This document shows positions 25,001-35,067 of a stretch of DNA of 64,000 nt, in pieces. Source of the stretch: Craspedostauros australis (lineage: Eukaryota; Bacillariophyta; Bacillariophyceae; Mastogloiales; Achnanthaceae); the NCBI GenBank assembly GCA_026770025.1, contig JAMXDE010000080.1, positions 1-64,000 on the forward strand, read 5' to 3'. The position numbers were made by a program, and so were the translations under genes. Numbering within the stretch: position 1 is the stretch's first letter; each line of letters begins with the position of its first letter. A model generated the notes under the pieces. The model saw nothing but the letters and a program-made list of their open reading frames with translations. It was not told the origin of the DNA and searched no databases.

Positions 25001-28000
25001 CTGGATGAATCGTTTGATGTATCCTGGTTGATCACTCTTGTTCTTGAGAAAGAAACTCCAGCAGTGATCCGTGCAGTCGTCCACGATCAGGGTCCAGTAG
25101 CGTTTATCTCCGAAGCTTATGTGTTTAGTGTAACTAATGTCAATGAAGAACCGTTCGCCGCGGCGAGTAGCTCTTGGAATAGTTGCCTTCGGAATATTCT
25201 TCACTCTTGCGTTCGCGACCGCGCAGTCACGACACACCGGCATCTCGCCGATGATTTTCCATCCGTACTGAGCGGCCGTCCGCTTCATGGTCTCGAGTGG
25301 CGCGTGGCCGAGCATTCGGTGCAAGTTCACCGCGCTGATCTCCTTGGATGGATTCTTGACGATGGCTGTGCAAGCCTTGTCGTCGTCTGTTGGCATGATG
25401 GGATGCATCTGCACTCCCGTGATGAATCCGTTGGATGTGGGGAAGACTCGATCGAACACGATCTTCATTCCGGATCCGTTGATGATGTCCATCAGAATGC
25501 CGTTGTTACCAAGCTGGTAACCGTTGTACAGAGCCTTGTTCGTGGAGAAAAGGTTCACCGCCATCTTGGGTGTGTACTTCACATCATCGAGCCGGATGAC
25601 GTGGCCAGTGTTGTCTCGCTGTTTGACTTTCAAGCGAATGGATCCCATCTTGGGAGAGTCCAGCTTCGTGCTGTCTCCCACTTGGACGAAGGACTTGATG
25701 TGCCGCACGTTGAAGAGAGCGGCGTCCGAGTTGACGATGTGACACGAAGCTCCGCTATCGGCGAGCCAGGTGTCTTTGTTGACCTTGTCCTTGTACTTGG
25801 TGCTCAGTTCGTGGAGTTGCTCCACAGCTGCCGCAGCTATCTCGTCGTCGAAGCTGCCGTCGTCGTTGTCTTCGTGGACTCCATCTTCGTTGTATGGATG
25901 ATGATGGTCTCCGTCATCCATGTCGTCGGGTAGTTGCGCGTAGTCCGATGGAATCGTAGTGTTCCGATGAGATCCTGTGGCTGGATCGTATGGGTAGACG
26001 CGTGATCGCTCTCGCAAGAGCACGCGCATGCATCCTCCAAGGATGTAATGCAGATCCGTATCTGGGATCGTTTCCGAGTCGTTCCCTTCCAGTATGCGGT
26101 TGACGATGATTGCATTGGCGAGGATCTCTTCGATTGAGTCGAAGTGCTCGGATAGGATAGATCCCATCATGTTCACCCATATTGGCATGAGTGCTCCTCG
26201 TGTCGTTCCTGGGAATACTCGCATTCCCGCTTCCATCACGGCGTCAAAGATGAGCTGCTTTTGGATTATCAATGCTGTTGCTGTTGCATTCGGGATGGTG
26301 CTGTGACGGAGGAGGTAGTCGACGCTATTGGGATTCTCAATATCCGGGAAGTCGATATTCGATGGATAGACGACACGCTCGTTTGGATTGAAGCTGTCGT
26401 CTGGATGATTGCCGTCCTCGGATTCGTCGCTGTCATCCTCGTCGAAGATGCCCGATCTGTTGTTCCCCGCCGCTGGAGGAGGCGGCGCCGCGGCGCGGCG
26501 CGTTTCGCCTTGATTGATGAAGGTTCCCGTTCTCTCGTATCTCCCAGCTTGAGGAGGAGGCAACTCGTCACGGTTCGCCTCGTCGTCTTCATCTGCGCCG
26601 TCCTCGTCGGCGTCGTCGTCGTCGTCATCGCTCATGGCCTCTTCGATGTCGCTATCGTTGGCCTCGTCCATCTCAGCTTCGTCGCCGTATGAACCGATCA
26701 GGTCGTGCGCGTTGAAGCAGCATTCGTAGCTCACTTCGCGTCTTGGATCCACCTCGTGGATGATTGGCTCCTCACTGAGCCACTCCGGGATGATCTCATC
26801 ATCCTGCACTTCGTCGTCACTCCCGACGTATTCGAAGTTATCGAAGAAGGAGTCTTCGATGTAGTCGTCGGACACCAACATGCAGAGCGGCATGTCCTTT
26901 GCAGAGAGTACCATCTCGTGCCCGCTCTTGTCGTGTCCTTCCGTAGCCGCGTTGGCTTGTTCGTTGTTCTTCTTCTCGTTGAACTTCTTCTTTCGACATT
27001 CCGCCTCGCGATGTCCGAAGATGCCGCAGTAGTTGCACTTGCCCTTGAAGCCGCTTCCCTTGTTGCGCTTTCCGTTCATCTTGTTGTTGTTGTTGTTGTT
27101 TTTCTTGTTGTTCGGTTTCTTGCGTTCTGGGCAATCGGCGGATCTATGGCCATACACGCCACAGTTGTGACAAGTACCCTTGAAGTTACCGGTGCTTGTG
27201 AAGCCGGTGTCGTTGCTCTTCGTGTTGCTGTCTTGGAAGTCGTCGACGTATGCCTTGCCTCCTCTGTGGGTGGCGTATGCAGTACGGAGTACTCCTCTGA
27301 TCGCGTTGATGGTAACCAGTTCCGGATTGAACGTGAGTTGGTGTTGGAAGTTCACGACGTGGGTTTTGTATTCCACGCTCACCGTGCTGAGGATTTGCAT
27401 GATCATTTCCTCGTCTGTGATCTCGTACTTGACATCGTGGAGACGCGATCGTAGACTCTCGAGTTGCGTGATGTAGATGTCGGGGTCCGTGTCTCTCTTC
27501 ATCTTTTCGTTGTTGAATTGGCGCTTGAGTTTGATCTTCGTTACTGCGTCGGATGGTCGGAACTTCTCCGCGAGAACGTTCCACGCTCCGTGTGCGTCTC
27601 CTTCGGGGTAGTCGACGGAGATGCATTGGTTGATGTACTGGATGGCTTGCTTGCCCTTTCCTTTCTCTGCATCCATCATGAGGATCAGATCGCTGAAGCA
27701 ATCGCATCCCAGCTCGTAGATCTCCTCCATCGCTTCCTTGTCTTCATCGGCGGCTGCCGCGATCTCGCTCACTGTTGGCACCTTGGTCTTGCCCAACATC
27801 ACGTCTCTCGTCTTCTGTGCACGAGCGTATGCCTTCGCTTGGGACTCCCATGCGCTGTAGTCTTCCTGTTCACCGCTGAACATCGGCGCTTTGATGCGTC
27901 GCTTGTTCATGTTGGCTGATGTCGCCATGTTGATTCGTTGTTTCGTCGTTGGTGCGCTCGCGCCCTTGATTTTCGTCTGTTTCTGTGTTGTCGATTCTTC

Positions 28001-28333
28001 GATTTTCGCCTGTTGTTGCGCGGAGATTGTTTTCGTCACAAATTCTCCTCCTGGTGGTGTCTCACTTTTCCCACCCTGTTTGGCTGTGCGAATGCTCTTC
28101 GTCACACCAGTCTCCTCTTGCTTGATCGCCTTGAGAATCCTCTTCTCCTTACGATGTAGTCTTGCAGACCGTTCTTCTTCGGTCTCGTCGATCGCGCTTG
28201 CGTCTGCGCTTGATAGGACAGTAGCCGCGGCTGCTTCCTTCTCTTCTCGTGGTGGAGTCTCACTCGCACCTTCTTCTCTCTTGATAGTCGGATTGGACAG
28301 AGGGATGTCTTTCAATTCCTCTTCCTCGCTCAT
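22091..28333 (-). CDS. Gag-Pol polyprotein of element B
   Basis: One uninterrupted frame of 2080 residues, with Gag and Pol fused in frame as in many Ty1/copia elements. Gag is preceded by an acidic, Glu/Lys-rich N-terminal extension of about 135 residues. Two zinc knuckles follow: CHNCGVYGHRSADC and CNYCGIFGHREAEC. After a very acidic linker with Asp/Glu runs and a predicted helical segment of about 130 residues comes the protease (WLADSGASCHIV). Then come integrase (HHCC, with DDE residues in FIDIS, RGDNSGEN and NGRVERK), reverse transcriptase (YVDDCFCCG) and RNase H (CDSEYAGD, SSSEAEYVALSEA). The products would form the particle, cut it, copy the RNA and integrate the cDNA. The linker lacks the four-cysteine motif found in C, D, E and F. 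Confidence 0.93.
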   Translation of the reverse strand: MSEEEELKDIPLSNPTIKREEGASETPPREEKEAAAATVLSSADASAIDETEEERSARLHRKEKRILKAIKQEETGVTKSIRTAKQGGKSETPPGGEFVTKTISAQQQAKIEESTTQKQTKIKGASAPTTKQRINMATSANMNKRRIKAPMFSGEQEDYSAWESQAKAYARAQKTRDVMLGKTKVPTVSEIAAAADEDKEAMEEIYELGCDCFSDLILMMDAEKGKGKQAIQYINQCISVDYPEGDAHGAWNVLAEKFRPSDAVTKIKLKRQFNNEKMKRDTDPDIYITQLESLRSRLHDVKYEITDEEMIMQILSTVSVEYKTHVVNFQHQLTFNPELVTINAIRGVLRTAYATHRGGKAYVDDFQDSNTKSNDTGFTSTGNFKGTCHNCGVYGHRSADCPERKKPNNKKNNNNNNKMNGKRNKGSGFKGKCNYCGIFGHREAECRKKKFNEKKNNEQANAATEGHDKSGHEMVLSAKDMPLCMLVSDDYIEDSFFDNFEYVGSDDEVQDDEIIPEWLSEEPIIHEVDPRREVSYECCFNAHDLIGSYGDEAEMDEANDSDIEEAMSDDDDDDADEDGADEDDEANRDELPPPQAGRYERTGTFINQGETRRAAAPPPPAAGNNRSGIFDEDDSDESEDGNHPDDSFNPNERVVYPSNIDFPDIENPNSVDYLLRHSTIPNATATALIIQKQLIFDAVMEAGMRVFPGTTRGALMPIWVNMMGSILSEHFDSIEEILANAIIVNRILEGNDSETIPDTDLHYILGGCMRVLLRERSRVYPYDPATGSHRNTTIPSDYAQLPDDMDDGDHHHPYNEDGVHEDNDDGSFDDEIAAAAVEQLHELSTKYKDKVNKDTWLADSGASCHIVNSDAALFNVRHIKSFVQVGDSTKLDSPKMGSIRLKVKQRDNTGHVIRLDDVKYTPKMAVNLFSTNKALYNGYQLGNNGILMDIINGSGMKIVFDRVFPTSNGFITGVQMHPIMPTDDDKACTAIVKNPSKEISAVNLHRMLGHAPLETMKRTAAQYGWKIIGEMPVCRDCAVANARVKNIPKATIPRATRRGERFFIDISYTKHISFGDKRYWTLIVDDCTDHCWSFFLKNKSDQPGYIKRFIQTIKSQTGDQQIIFRGDNSGENKSTEDILIDAGLNVKFEYTASNTPQQNGRVERKFAYLYTKIRSMLNGAQLDEEYRHGLWAAAASTATAIANITVAKNQKKSPHRQFFSNDPPYANALRTFGEVGVVKTTYGGITAKLKNRGEEMVFIGYAHQHASGVYNMYRPSTKSLICSRDIKWLNQSYGQFRGWAPAPNISNETGTTDADGFTTIGRKGATPRTATRQTSEAKRVSFADSNRYYILSDSDDEDNEDDGVVTQLIQNDEEDRSESNHEDDEILPSGDEADDETGVTPPNTPARSTHDTPSRSPPSKPNKRDIARKERIRRHEARGRKGEANPKPTTGKSIPRALRELEDFNERGRKEEGYESDPSSSEASDELSDEMIDDSNNETTDDEEIEDENEEIEITHHSTTGLYGMNAIITESPAIDIGLSMQDENKEPEKHIEPTTFDGAFNHPDPIHRKGYRAAIKKEFDSMDTRKVYSKIKRDAIPRGRRCCKCKWVFKLKRDGTHRARLVACGYSQVAGVDFQEHYSPVIHDVAYRVMMVIMLIKKMDCALVDVVTAFLHGDLDEEIYMNCPNGMDHQPDEALTLHKPIYGLVQSARQWFKMLVSTLKNINFEQSAADPCLFYRKTNEGSMIVAIYVDDCFCCGDSKALETFLKDIQGSKFKVTIERGLGDYLSCNIELNHDKTRATLRQPHLIRHLIEEFGAKVEKMQRYGTPGTPGQIIVRPSEDNGLQKVGPEEHAEYRRGVGMLLFLIKHSRPDIANPVRELSKVLIGPTKAAMKEMYRIIKYVIDTKDYGLKIHPARPDDDGWDMELFCDSEYAGDKNTRISVGGFILYLCKVPILWRSKAQKAVTLSSSEAEYVALSEAAKEIFFVMQLLESVGVPVKTPIKVRVDNIGAIFIAKNPSTSQRSRHIDVRHHYVRNMVINKTIEIIFVKSEQNTSDGFTKNIKADLQREHEKSYLDTSRTFE

Positions 28334-28403
28334 TCAGCCTGCTGCTCTTGAATGATGTTCGTCTTCCTCGCACGATACGATTCGCGGGCTCGCCCTGATC
28401 TAT

Positions 28404-28415
28404 CGTTTATAAACG
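28404..28415 (-). other. Palindrome CGTTTATAAACG next to the 5' LTR of B
   Basis: This perfect 12-bp inverted repeat occupies the place of the primer binding site. A different palindrome (CGTTTCGAAACG) sits at the same place in C, D, E and F. No complement to a tRNA 3' end (TGG start) is visible there. Its function is unknown. Confidence 0.6.
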
Positions 28416-29206
28416 TGTTGGCAAGTTCCGCGCACGGTAACCTACGATCGTGGAAGATGGTGTTGGTTGATAGTCGTCTGTTTGCTATTTCATTACTTGG
28501 CTACTCCGATGCTCTCGGTGTACGCCCGTTCTCTTGCCCGATGCTCTCGGCGCTTCAATCTGTTTCGTAGATTCGGTCTCCGACTATGAGTCGGTACGCG
28601 AGATCCTCTCTCGCTCCTCTCTGTATTCTCTCTCTCTCTCTCAACATCGTGTGCTCGTGCTACACGATGCTTCGTGTTCGATGCGTACTCCGCATTCGAC
28701 ACTCTGTTCATTCAGTACTGGCTTCTACTCCATGAGTACTTACCATTTGAAGTTCACCTTCAGTATCCATGATCTTCATGGGTCATCGTATCTTCGCCTC
28801 CTGCTCTGACTTGGAGACAGCTGTCGACGTGGTGACATGTTGACATCCTGTCGACGTCAGTAGGCGTCCTTCTGCTCTCCAGATGTCACGTTCCATTGGT
28901 GATGCAGTAGTCTGTCAGATGATATCGTCATCTGAGGTTTAGTTGGGAAGTACCTCGAGATTCTCTTGGTACCATTGATGCATGGACGGACGATTTTCTG
29001 ATTCTTCCAGAAATCGTTATTTGCAAATTTCCTCCAGAAATCTTGCCCCTTTTTGTGTGTTCCATTTCCCCTGTAATTCTGACGAATCACAGCATACTAT
29101 CGACACGAGTATAGTTATACCGTCCAAGTGCGTATGAGAGAATAGCGGGTGAACGATGCACATATACACGTACATCTTGATATATACTCACATGTACATC
29201 TCGACA
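28416..29206 (-). repeat. 5' LTR of element B (791 bp)
   Basis: Same ends as the partner at 21280-22070. It would carry the promoter for the minus-strand genomic RNA. Confidence 0.94.
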
Positions 29207-29212
29207 ACCGCG

Positions 29213-32200
29213 GTGGACATCAACCAAATCCATAAAATGTTAGGCCATGTTGACACTTACACGATCTCTCGCACAGCGGGACGATACGGTTGGAACGTCA
29301 CAGGCAAATTGCATGCATGTGTGGACTGTGCCATTGGCAAACAAAGGCAGAAGGCCATGACGAAGAAACTCCAATCACGAGCGAAGGAGGTTGGTGATCG
29401 ACTGTTCATTGATACATCAAGTGTCCAGACGCACAGCTACGGACAAGGAAAATATTGGCTCCTAGTCCTCGATGACTACAGTGACTACTGTTGGAGCTAC
29501 TTCCTGAAGGAGAAGAGTGAGGTTGGAACAAAAATGATTCTGTTGCTTAAATGGCTCCAGATCAACCAGCAAACACGAGTGAAAATTATCAGATGTGACA
29601 ACGCAGGAGAAAATTATTCCGCGGAGAAGCAACTGCTCGTCGCAGGGTTCGGTCCAACGTTCGAGTACACTGCAGCATCTACGCCGCAACAGAACGGTCG
29701 CGTGGAAAGAAAATTCGCCACGTTGTACGGGAAAGTTCGAGCCATGCTCAATCACACGCACCTGCCGAAAAATGTCCGAGGAAAATTATGGGCCAAAGCG
29801 GCCAGAACCGCTACCCAATTGGAGAATATCATCGGGACGAAAACGAGAGAACCAGCATGCGTTCTATTCAACAACCGGATCCCCACTTACGTGGATGGAC
29901 TGCGCGTTTTTGGAGAAATAGGCATGGTGTATGTTGGCGGCCGCACGATAAAGGCGAAGCTGGACGACAGATCAAGACCAGCTATGTTCGTCGGATACGG
30001 CCAGTCACACGCGAAAGGAGTATATCGAATGCTGAACCTCGCAACAACTAAGATCCTAATCACAAGAGACGTGACATGGATGAATCAGTCATATGGGCAA
30101 TTCAGAGGTATCGAGAATGCCAACAGATCAATACTGATAGATCTGGAAGATGACGACTCTACATCGGGTACGAACACTCGACAAACGAGAGCAGCTTGGG
30201 AGCGACGATCGGAGACCATCAAAGGTATGGAGACCGACGACGCAGATCGCAGCAGCAGAGCCGGAGATAAAGAAGATACAGAAGACGCTGCGCGAGGGCA
30301 AGATGACTTGCTCCCCACCCAAGGGGAAAATGAGTCGAACGATAATGACGGCGACGAATTCGGAAGGGACGATGAGGGGAGAGCAAATGAAGAGGCCAAA
30401 TATGAGCCGGAGCAGACCCCTATCGCAGAACCTGTGCAACGCGTACCAAGGATGGTGAGTGCTCTCGCAGGGTACAACAAAGAACCCATTCCAGAGGAGG
30501 AGCGAGACCTCGAATCGAGCAATGAGTCAGAACCAAATACAGACGAAGGGTATGAGACACCCCAAGAGACTATTGCATCCCCATCGGACACAGGAGGACC
30601 CGACTTCCACGCGGACGGGTCAACATTCAACAGAGATATCGCAGGTATGATGATAGATACACCTCACGGAATGATGAGACTCGACGATATCATCACTGCG
30701 GACCAAGCATTGAACAACGAACCAAAAGAGGATGGGATGGAACTAGCGAGCATCGCTATGCTGCTGGACCCAACCACATTTGAGGACTGCTGGGACCACG
30801 CGGACCCCAGCAAGAGAAAGAAATGGCGAGAAGCCATCAACAAGGAATTCTACGATATGGCCAGAAGGAAAGTATGGGAAAAGATCAAGAAGGACCGGAT
30901 GCCGAGGAATCGGCGGTGCGTGAAGACCAAATGGGTCTTCAAGGAAAAGAGAAACGGGGTATTCCGCGCCAGACTCGTGGCATGCGGATACTCGCAAATC
31001 GCAGGAGTCGATTTCTCAGCGCACCACGCACCGGTGATACATGACGCAACCTACCGCATCATGCTCACCATGAAGATGATATTGAAGCTAGATAGCATCA
31101 TCATCGACTTCGAGACAGCATTCCTACACGGTGACCTCGACGAGGAGATCTACATGCAATGCCCGAAAGGCATGAAGCACGAAACCGACGAATGTCTGCT
31201 GCTCAAGAAAACCATCTACGGACTCGTGCAGAGTGCCAGACAATGGAATAAGAAGCTCGTCGACATCCTATTCAAACTAGGGTTCAGGCAGAGTGAGGTA
31301 GACCCATGCCTACTGATTCGGAATCAGGAAGGGCAACTGCTTTTAATCGGCACCTATGTGGACGATTGTCTCTGCATCGGAGAAAAGCAGGAACTGGAGA
31401 AGCTCGTGAAGGATATACGAGCGGAACGGTTCGGGGTCAAAGTGGAGGAAGATCTTGAAGACTACCTAAGCTGCAAGATCATATTCAACCATGACAAGAC
31501 GAACTGTTGGGTGAACCAACCACACATCCTCAAGAACATCATCGATACGTTCGGGAGCGATGTGCTGAAACTACAACGATACGGAACACCAGGAACACCA
31601 GGGCAGGGCATCCAAAGGAACAGTGACGCACCCAAAGTGGACGAACAGCGACACAGCCGATACCGAAGCGGAGTAGGCATGCTGCTATACCTGGTGAAAC
31701 ACTCTCGACCCGACATCGCCAATGCAGTGCGAGAGCTGACCAAAATATTGGACGGACCAACAGCTTCAGCATACAAGGAGATGCTGCGAGTCATGAAGTT
31801 CGTATGGGACACAAGAGAGTATGGACTGAAGATGAAACCAAGTCCACTGACTAACGATGCATGGAAGATTGCGGTATTCACCGACAGCGAATTCGCAGGT
31901 GATAAGGACAATCGCATCAGCGTAGGAGGGCACATCGTCCTACTACAAGGAGTGCCGATCATATGGAGATCAAAGGCACAACGCAGCGTAACACTCAGCT
32001 CGACAGAAGCAGAATACGTCGCACTGTCAGAAGCAGGGAAAGAAATCCGCTTTGTGACGCAACTGATGAGAGACATCGGATTAAAGATGCACAAACCCGC
32101 GGACGTTATGGTCGATAACGTCGGAGCGATCTTCATCGCCTCAAACCCATCGACATCCGCAAGAACAAGACACATCGACATCCGACACCACTTCATACGT

Positions 32201-32344
32201 GAACTCGTCAAAAATGGAGAAGCCATAACCAAGTTCGTGCGATCGGAAGACAACATCGCAGACGGCTTCACAAAGAACACCAAAAAGGAGATCTACGACA
32301 ACCACAAGAATCACTTCATCCAACTACGGTCTGCAATGGATTAA
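29213..32344 (+). pseudogene. Integrase, reverse transcriptase and RNase H part of element C
   Basis: This is the portion of C on the far side of B. It shows the HHCC integrase zinc site (HKMLGHVDTY then CVDCAIGK), DDE residues, the reverse transcriptase YVDDCLCIG box near 31355 and RNase H motifs (TDSEFAGD, SSTEAEYVALSEA). It ends at 32344, about 75 bp before the 3' LTR. Apart from being separated from its start by B it looks undamaged. Confidence 0.9.
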
Positions 32345-32418
32345 TGGAAGTAAGGCGAAAGGTGAGAGAGAAGGACGGTGATGATGGATGTTATGTTGTC
32401 GATGCGACAATGGAAGGG

Positions 32419-33200
32419 TGTTAGGAATCGAGGGTACGACTTTGTCGGAATACCCGTAATTGCCGCACCTCCCAACATTGTTCGTCACAGCTTTGAATAT
32501 TATTCATCACATGTTCAGAGACTATTCGTCACACCTTTGTATACCATGTCATTATGACTATGACTAAGCATACGGACGCGATTGATACCTGTATAACCGC
32601 GAGGAGGATAGCCTGTCCTCTGGTAATGTAAGGAAGACACCCACGGCGGATCAGGAGGTCCCGATACCACGCCAACCATGGCAACCATCCAGACGACGAC
32701 GTCAATCAGAACAGCATGTCCATGGGCAAGTGACGCACCTTCTTCAGAGGACAGCACATGCCTCTCCTGCGGACAAGAACATCCGCAGGTTTGGAACATC
32801 AGAAAGGATCAGAATATCCACAGGTTTGGAACATCAGAAAGGATCAGAATATCCACAGGTTTGGAACATCATCAAAAGTGACATCGATCATGAGACGACG
32901 GTGTCATGAGAATCAACGACGGAAACATGAGATAGGCAAGTGCTCAAGACTGCAGATCCCTACCATGCAAGCGTAGACAGCTACGACGAGGCAGAGACAA
33001 GGAAGCAAGAACAGAGCATGATGAACGAAGAGGGAAGCACCTAAGAGACAACAGGACGCCCCGTGTCGCCACCGCGACAGATGCCTGCCATGAAGATGAA
33101 ATCGAAAGAGAAAGTGAGATTGTGCTCACAGTTCTAAAACGGTACAGTTTCTAACAGCAGATTAGAATTTAGTACTAACTATAACCCCGGATTTCCAACA
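32419..33200 (+). repeat. 3' LTR of element C (782 bp)
   Basis: I read it as identical to the 5' LTR, including the 35-bp tandem repeat. The target duplication GCTGTG follows at 33201-33206. Confidence 0.93.
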
Positions 33201-33253
33201 GCTGTGTTGGTGATGATGGAAACGTAGGATTTCAATCGTAACGTTTCGAAACG

Positions 33254-33934
33254 TGTTGGAAATCCGGGGTTAGTGTTAGTAAGAACTAATTGGTTGTTAG
33301 ATCGTACTATTCAGAACTGTGAGCTCATTCTCTTCAGCTCCTTTGCCTTTCGTTTCTCATGTAGCATCTCCTGCAGCAGCATCGTGTTAGACTGTTGTAT
33401 TCATGCATCTCATCATCATGGAACAACGCTTGCATGCATGAGATCTCACCCGCAGGCATCCTTGTCATGCATATCGTCGTGCATATCCGTAGGCATTCTT
33501 GTCATGCACCTTGTTGTGCATATCCTTATTCTACATTCCCTGCGGTACGATTCCACAGTCTTGCGTTTCGCTCTTGATCTCCTGACACCGAACTTTACGA
33601 TTGGTGTCATGATTGGTGTCATGGATGATGCCCTTTCTGAGTTGTTCTAGTCCCTGGATGACACGTGCCATGATCTCCAGATGGGGTGATCATCAATGTG
33701 TCGGTCATCATCTTCCTTCACATGATTTAGATATCGTGGCCTTTTCTTGATTTACAGAGGACAGGCTTGTTTTCTTGGTAAGACTGAGGTCATTCCCGTG
33801 TGATTCGTGTTGTGGTTGGAATGGATAATATTCAAAGGTGTGACGAATAATATCCAAAGGTGTGACAAATAATGTTGGGAGTTGCGGCAATCATAGGTAT
33901 CTTTCCGACAGAGTCGTACCCTCGATTCCTGACA
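33254..33934 (-). repeat. 5' LTR of element D (681 bp)
   Basis: It pairs with 10844-11524. The palindrome CGTTTCGAAACG lies just inside at 33242-33253. The LTR ends only 16 bp before the inverted-repeat element at 33951. Confidence 0.93.
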
Positions 33935-33950
33935 AACGTGAACACGACCT

Positions 33951-33978
33951 GCAAGGCACGGGAATTTCGTTGAAACTG
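33951..33978 (+). repeat. Left terminal inverted repeat
   Basis: 28 bp, beginning GCAAGGCACGGG and ending TTGAAACTG. It pairs with 35068-35095 in inverse orientation with one mismatch. Confidence 0.8.
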
Positions 33979-34118
33979 GTACTCAGAGATAAACCAGCAG
34001 TCCCGGATGCAATCGTGCGTCACCGGACACATGCTCGTGCCGATTCGGCCACACGAACAACAATGAAGGTGTCATATAAACGTTAAATATACGTTATGGC
34101 GATTATTTAGCGACCAAC

Positions 34119-34288
34119 TAGTTTCAACGATTCTCTATTAGTTTCAACAAGTCGGGGTTAGTTTCAACGGTTCTTGATTAGTTTCAACAAGTCGGCGTTA
34201 GTTTCAACGGTTCTTGATTAGTTTCAACAAGTCGGTGTTAGTTTCAACGGTTCTTGATTAGTTTCAACAAGTCAGCAATAGTTTCAAC
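34119..34288 (+). repeat. Left array: nine TAGTTTCAAC motifs at 20-bp intervals
   Basis: Motif starts are 34119, 34139, 34159, 34179, 34199, 34219, 34239, 34259 and 34279, all exact. The 10-bp spacers alternate between GGTTCTTGAT-like and AAGTCGGNGT-like sequences, so the array is also a 40-bp dimer repeat. Motifs are conserved better than spacers, which suggests selection on the motif or recent expansion. Confidence 0.9.
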
Positions 34289-34304
34289 AGTTGCACAGTA
34301 GTGA

Positions 34305-34745
34305 TTGACTCGTGTTTGGATGATCCTGAGAGCATCGGTTGGTTGCGGGGCCAATCCGTGGCAAGTGACATCACTGGTTTCGGCTTTCGTCCGCATCCTG
34401 ACACCAAGAAAAGACTGTCACCAAGACACCCAACACAACAACATGACAATGGGGAAACAAAACAAAACTCTGCAAGGATCGTCAAATACCATGTACGGCA
34501 TTGCAACAACCATCAACCCAATTCCAGATCCAAGCATGTCAACGGAACCGCCATGGAAAGCTTGGTGCATGGGCAAGGGGGCGCTGTCAGAGCGGCTCAT
34601 TTGCGACAGTGGGAGCGAAAACAGCGAATGGCAAAAAAAGGTGGCTTTTCCGCCGTTGCCCTGTTGTGTGATGACATCGCCTCGATCAAATTATGTGTGT
34701 CATTTTTCATCTGGAGTGTCACAAGGCTTCGCGAATGAATCGTGA
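34305..34745 (+). CDS. Possible small ORF in the core of the repeat-flanked element
   Basis: 146 codons from MTRVWMILRA, or 97 from the internal Met in MGKQNKTLQG. I recognise no domain, and three frames are fairly open here, so it may be chance. It fills nearly all the space between the two motif arrays, so a captured gene piece is possible. Confidence 0.15.
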   Translation: MTRVWMILRASVGCGANPWQVTSLVSAFVRILTPRKDCHQDTQHNNMTMGKQNKTLQGSSNTMYGIATTINPIPDPSMSTEPPWKAWCMGKGALSERLICDSGSENSEWQKKVAFPPLPCCVMTSPRSNYVCHFSSGVSQGFANES

Positions 34746-34746
34746 C

Positions 34747-34916
34747 TGCTCTCAACGGCTCTCTATTAGTTTCAACACCTCGCCGATAGTTTCAACACCT
34801 CGCCGATAGTTTCAACGTTTCTTCATTAGTTTCAACGTTTCTTCATTAGTTTCAACGGTTCTTCATTAGTTTCAACGTTTCGTCATTAGTTTCAACAGAT
34901 CAGTGATAGTTTCAAC
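34747..34916 (+). repeat. Right array: eight TAGTTTCAAC motifs at 20-bp intervals plus a decayed ninth
   Basis: Exact motifs start at 34767, 34787, 34807, 34827, 34847, 34867, 34887 and 34907. TGCTCTCAAC at 34747 is in the same phase and looks like a decayed copy. Spacers differ from those of the left array (ACCTCGCCGA and GTTTCTTCAT types). All motifs point the same way in both arrays. Confidence 0.9.
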
Positions 34917-35067
34917 GTTTATTTGCCATTGGCCGGGTGTTCGGATTTTAAAATAATTGCGGTTATAGACGTTATATATCATTCTGCTGGTTGTGCATAT
35001 TGGTCGCTGTAGTCGAATCGTGATTGCGTTTCTAGAGTGGTCGTCTTGGTCAAGTGCGATCGAGTGT

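Larger units (their letters stand above)
21280..29206 (-). mobile_element. Ty1/copia retrotransposon B (family 1), looks whole
   Basis: Minus strand, 7927 bp, with 791-bp LTRs at both ends, a single long Gag-Pol frame and a perfect 6-bp target duplication. The LTRs differ at about three positions by eye, so the insertion is recent. It is the innermost layer of the nest. A polypurine tract borders the 3' LTR (22071-22078, CCCTTCCT on the plus strand). Confidence 0.95.
17583..33200 (+). mobile_element. Ty1/copia retrotransposon C, nested in D and itself hosting B
   Basis: Plus strand, with 782-bp LTRs at 17583-18364 and 32419-33200 that I read as identical. Net length without B is about 7.7 kb. 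B (21280-29206) lies within its coding region between the protease and integrase parts, so C cannot make a complete Gag-Pol at this locus. Otherwise it shows no decay that I noticed. A polypurine tract (TGGAAGGG, 32411-32418) precedes the 3' LTR. Confidence 0.93.
10844..33934 (-). mobile_element. Ty1/copia retrotransposon D, outermost layer of a three-level nest
   Basis: Both LTRs are present at 10844-11524 and 33254-33934 (681 bp each). C (17583-33200) interrupts it between the 5' LTR and gag, and C itself contains B. Without the insertions D is about 7.5 kb, the same size as its close relative E. The LTRs differ at roughly eleven positions by eye, so D is older than E, F, B and C by that measure. 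Its coding region is broken about once. The flanks do not match: AATACT on the left and AACGTG on the right, so no target duplication is seen. Confidence 0.9.

Noticed and set aside
29156-29206. Start codon at 29156 for the second part of C
   Set aside because: It lies in the LTR of B, so it is not the natural start of any C protein.
34119-34916. CRISPR array (evenly spaced short repeats)
   Set aside because: Repeats are 10 bp with 10-bp spacers, spacers are themselves repeated, and the context is a eukaryotic repeat region without cas genes.
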